Source: Chloroflexota bacterium
GTDB lineage: Bacteria; Chloroflexota; Dormibacteria; Dormibacterales; Dormibacteraceae
Length of the DNA: 13,376 nucleotides
Direction of reading: 5' to 3'
Assembly: GCA_005880525.1 (NCBI GenBank)
Contig: VBFW01000140.1
Location: forward strand, 1-13,376
Of the stretch, positions 12,583 to 13,376 are shown one piece after another. Both the position numbers and the translations under genes were made by a program. Below the pieces are notes generated by a model that was not told the origin of the DNA, ran no database searches, and worked only from the letters and a program-made list of their open reading frames with translations. How positions within the stretch are numbered: position 1 is the first letter of the stretch; every line of letters starts with the position of its first letter.

Positions 12583-13376
12583 GCTGCGGCCTCGCAGCAA
12601 TCGGCATTCGGCATCTCCACCGCGGCCGGCTGCCTGACCCGCAGCACCGTCACCACCAGCGTCAGCGTGGCGATCACGGCACCCGCGCCCGCCAGCCACG
12701 CCAGGTGATACCCGCCGGCCAGCGCCACGGCGGTCGCAGCGCCGTCGCCGGCGAGGCTCAGGGTCCGCCAGCCTGCGAGCGTGGCCAGAACGGCGAGCCC
12801 GAGGGCTCCTCCAACCTGTCCGGTCGTGTTCAACACGCCGGAGGCCATGCCCGCGTCGGCCGGCGAGACTCCTGACATCGCGATGATCGTCAGCGCGGGG
12901 AACGACAGCCCGCCCCCCAGCCCGAGCAGCGCGAGCGGGAACAGGAAGTGGATCGCGTAGCTCGCATCGGTCGGCCCGAGCGCGAGCATCGCGAGGGAGA
13001 CCGCGGCCACACCTTGCCCGACCGCGAGCACCGCCACGGGGCCGAACCGGCCGATGAGTTGGGCCGAGAAGCGAATCGAGAAGGCAGCCATGACCGCGGC
13101 CACGGGCAGGAACGCGAGTCCGATGGCCATCGGGCCGTAGCCCAGCACGCGCTCGAGGTCGAGCGAGCCTAGGAAGAAGAATCCGAAGAAGGCGGATGAC
13201 ATCAGTGCCTGCACTGCGTTCGACGCCGCGAGCCTGCGCGACGCGAACAGCCGCAGCGGCAGGATCGGGTTGCTCGCCAGCGCCTGGCGCGCGATGAACG
13301 CGACCAGCAGGACGAGCGACATCGATCCGGTGACCAGCGTGTGCGTGGAGGCAAGCCCGTACACCGACGACTCGGC
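12579..13376 (-). CDS. MFS transporter, DHA2 (EmrB/QacA) type, C-terminal part
   Basis: The gene enters from beyond the window's right edge, so the visible 265 residues are the C-terminal portion; the frame is open to the last base. Six or so hydrophobic helices are present. Landmarks of 14-helix drug:proton antiporters are PILPLRLFASRRLAASN, the LERVLGYGPMAIGLAFLPVA segment (as in 'LQ..LGYSP...GLAFLP'), LGLGGGLSFPALTIIAM and ADAGMASGVLNTTGQVGGAL. The C-terminus is short and ends in NADCCEAAA, with an unusual pair of cysteines. It should work in the inner membrane as a proton-driven exporter of hydrophobic compounds; the substrate is unknown. It converges on the propeller gene with a 4-base overlap. 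Confidence 0.88.
   Translation of the reverse strand, partial: AESSVYGLASTHTLVTGSMSLVLLVAFIARQALASNPILPLRLFASRRLAASNAVQALMSSAFFGFFFLGSLDLERVLGYGPMAIGLAFLPVAAVMAAFSIRFSAQLIGRFGPVAVLAVGQGVAAVSLAMLALGPTDASYAIHFLFPLALLGLGGGLSFPALTIIAMSGVSPADAGMASGVLNTTGQVGGALGLAVLATLAGWRTLSLAGDGAATAVALAGGYHLAWLAGAGAVIATLTLVVTVLRVRQPAAVEMPNADCCEAAA

Overview
This is a GC-rich, gene-dense stretch of bacterial chromosome. Genes on both strands abut or overlap by 4 to 20 bases, and GTG starts are frequent. The proteins (CaiB/BaiF CoA transferase, a large AAA-TPR-adenylate cyclase, a DHA2-type MFS pump, cytochrome bd, BNR propeller) fit a high-GC Terrabacteria-type organism such as an actinobacterium, Chloroflexota or Dormibacterota. 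The sequence alone does not decide between these. I see no rRNA, tRNA, CRISPR array, transposase or phage gene.

Layout. 1-603 (+): tail of a class III CoA transferase, translationally coupled to a small VOC (methylmalonyl-CoA-epimerase-like) protein. 584-1639 (-): a serine beta-lactamase-like hydrolase that seems to have lost its 5' end and lies just downstream of another gene's terminator. 1678-2038 (-): that terminator and its gene, a 100-residue single-pass membrane protein with a duplicated 18-residue unit. 2039-2150: short intergenic region with an inverted repeat.

2151-9201 (-) is the core of the window. In transcription order it holds a Crp/Fnr regulator, a 45-residue ORF with a perfect Shine-Dalgarno, a good sigma70-type promoter, a 94-residue unknown protein with a strong Shine-Dalgarno, a YcaO protein, a TfuA-like protein (GTGA overlap with ycaO) and a 1064-residue AAA/TPR/class III adenylate cyclase. 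YcaO plus TfuA is the known pairing for backbone thioamidation of peptides. The two small ORFs directly upstream are candidate precursor or recognition peptides. The regulator keeps the cAMP-contacting residues of E. coli CRP, and the last gene should make cAMP. The block may therefore be a cAMP-linked peptide-modification system with no obvious exporter or protease nearby. That combination is the most interesting feature of the window.

9275-11667 (+): cydA-cydB, cytochrome bd oxidase, divergent from the Crp/Fnr gene, which may control it. 11680-12582 (+): an Asp-box (BNR) beta-propeller. 12579-13376 (-): C-terminal half of a DHA2-type MFS transporter, converging on the propeller so that both stop codons share one CTAG. 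No stretch over 300 bases lacks a gene.
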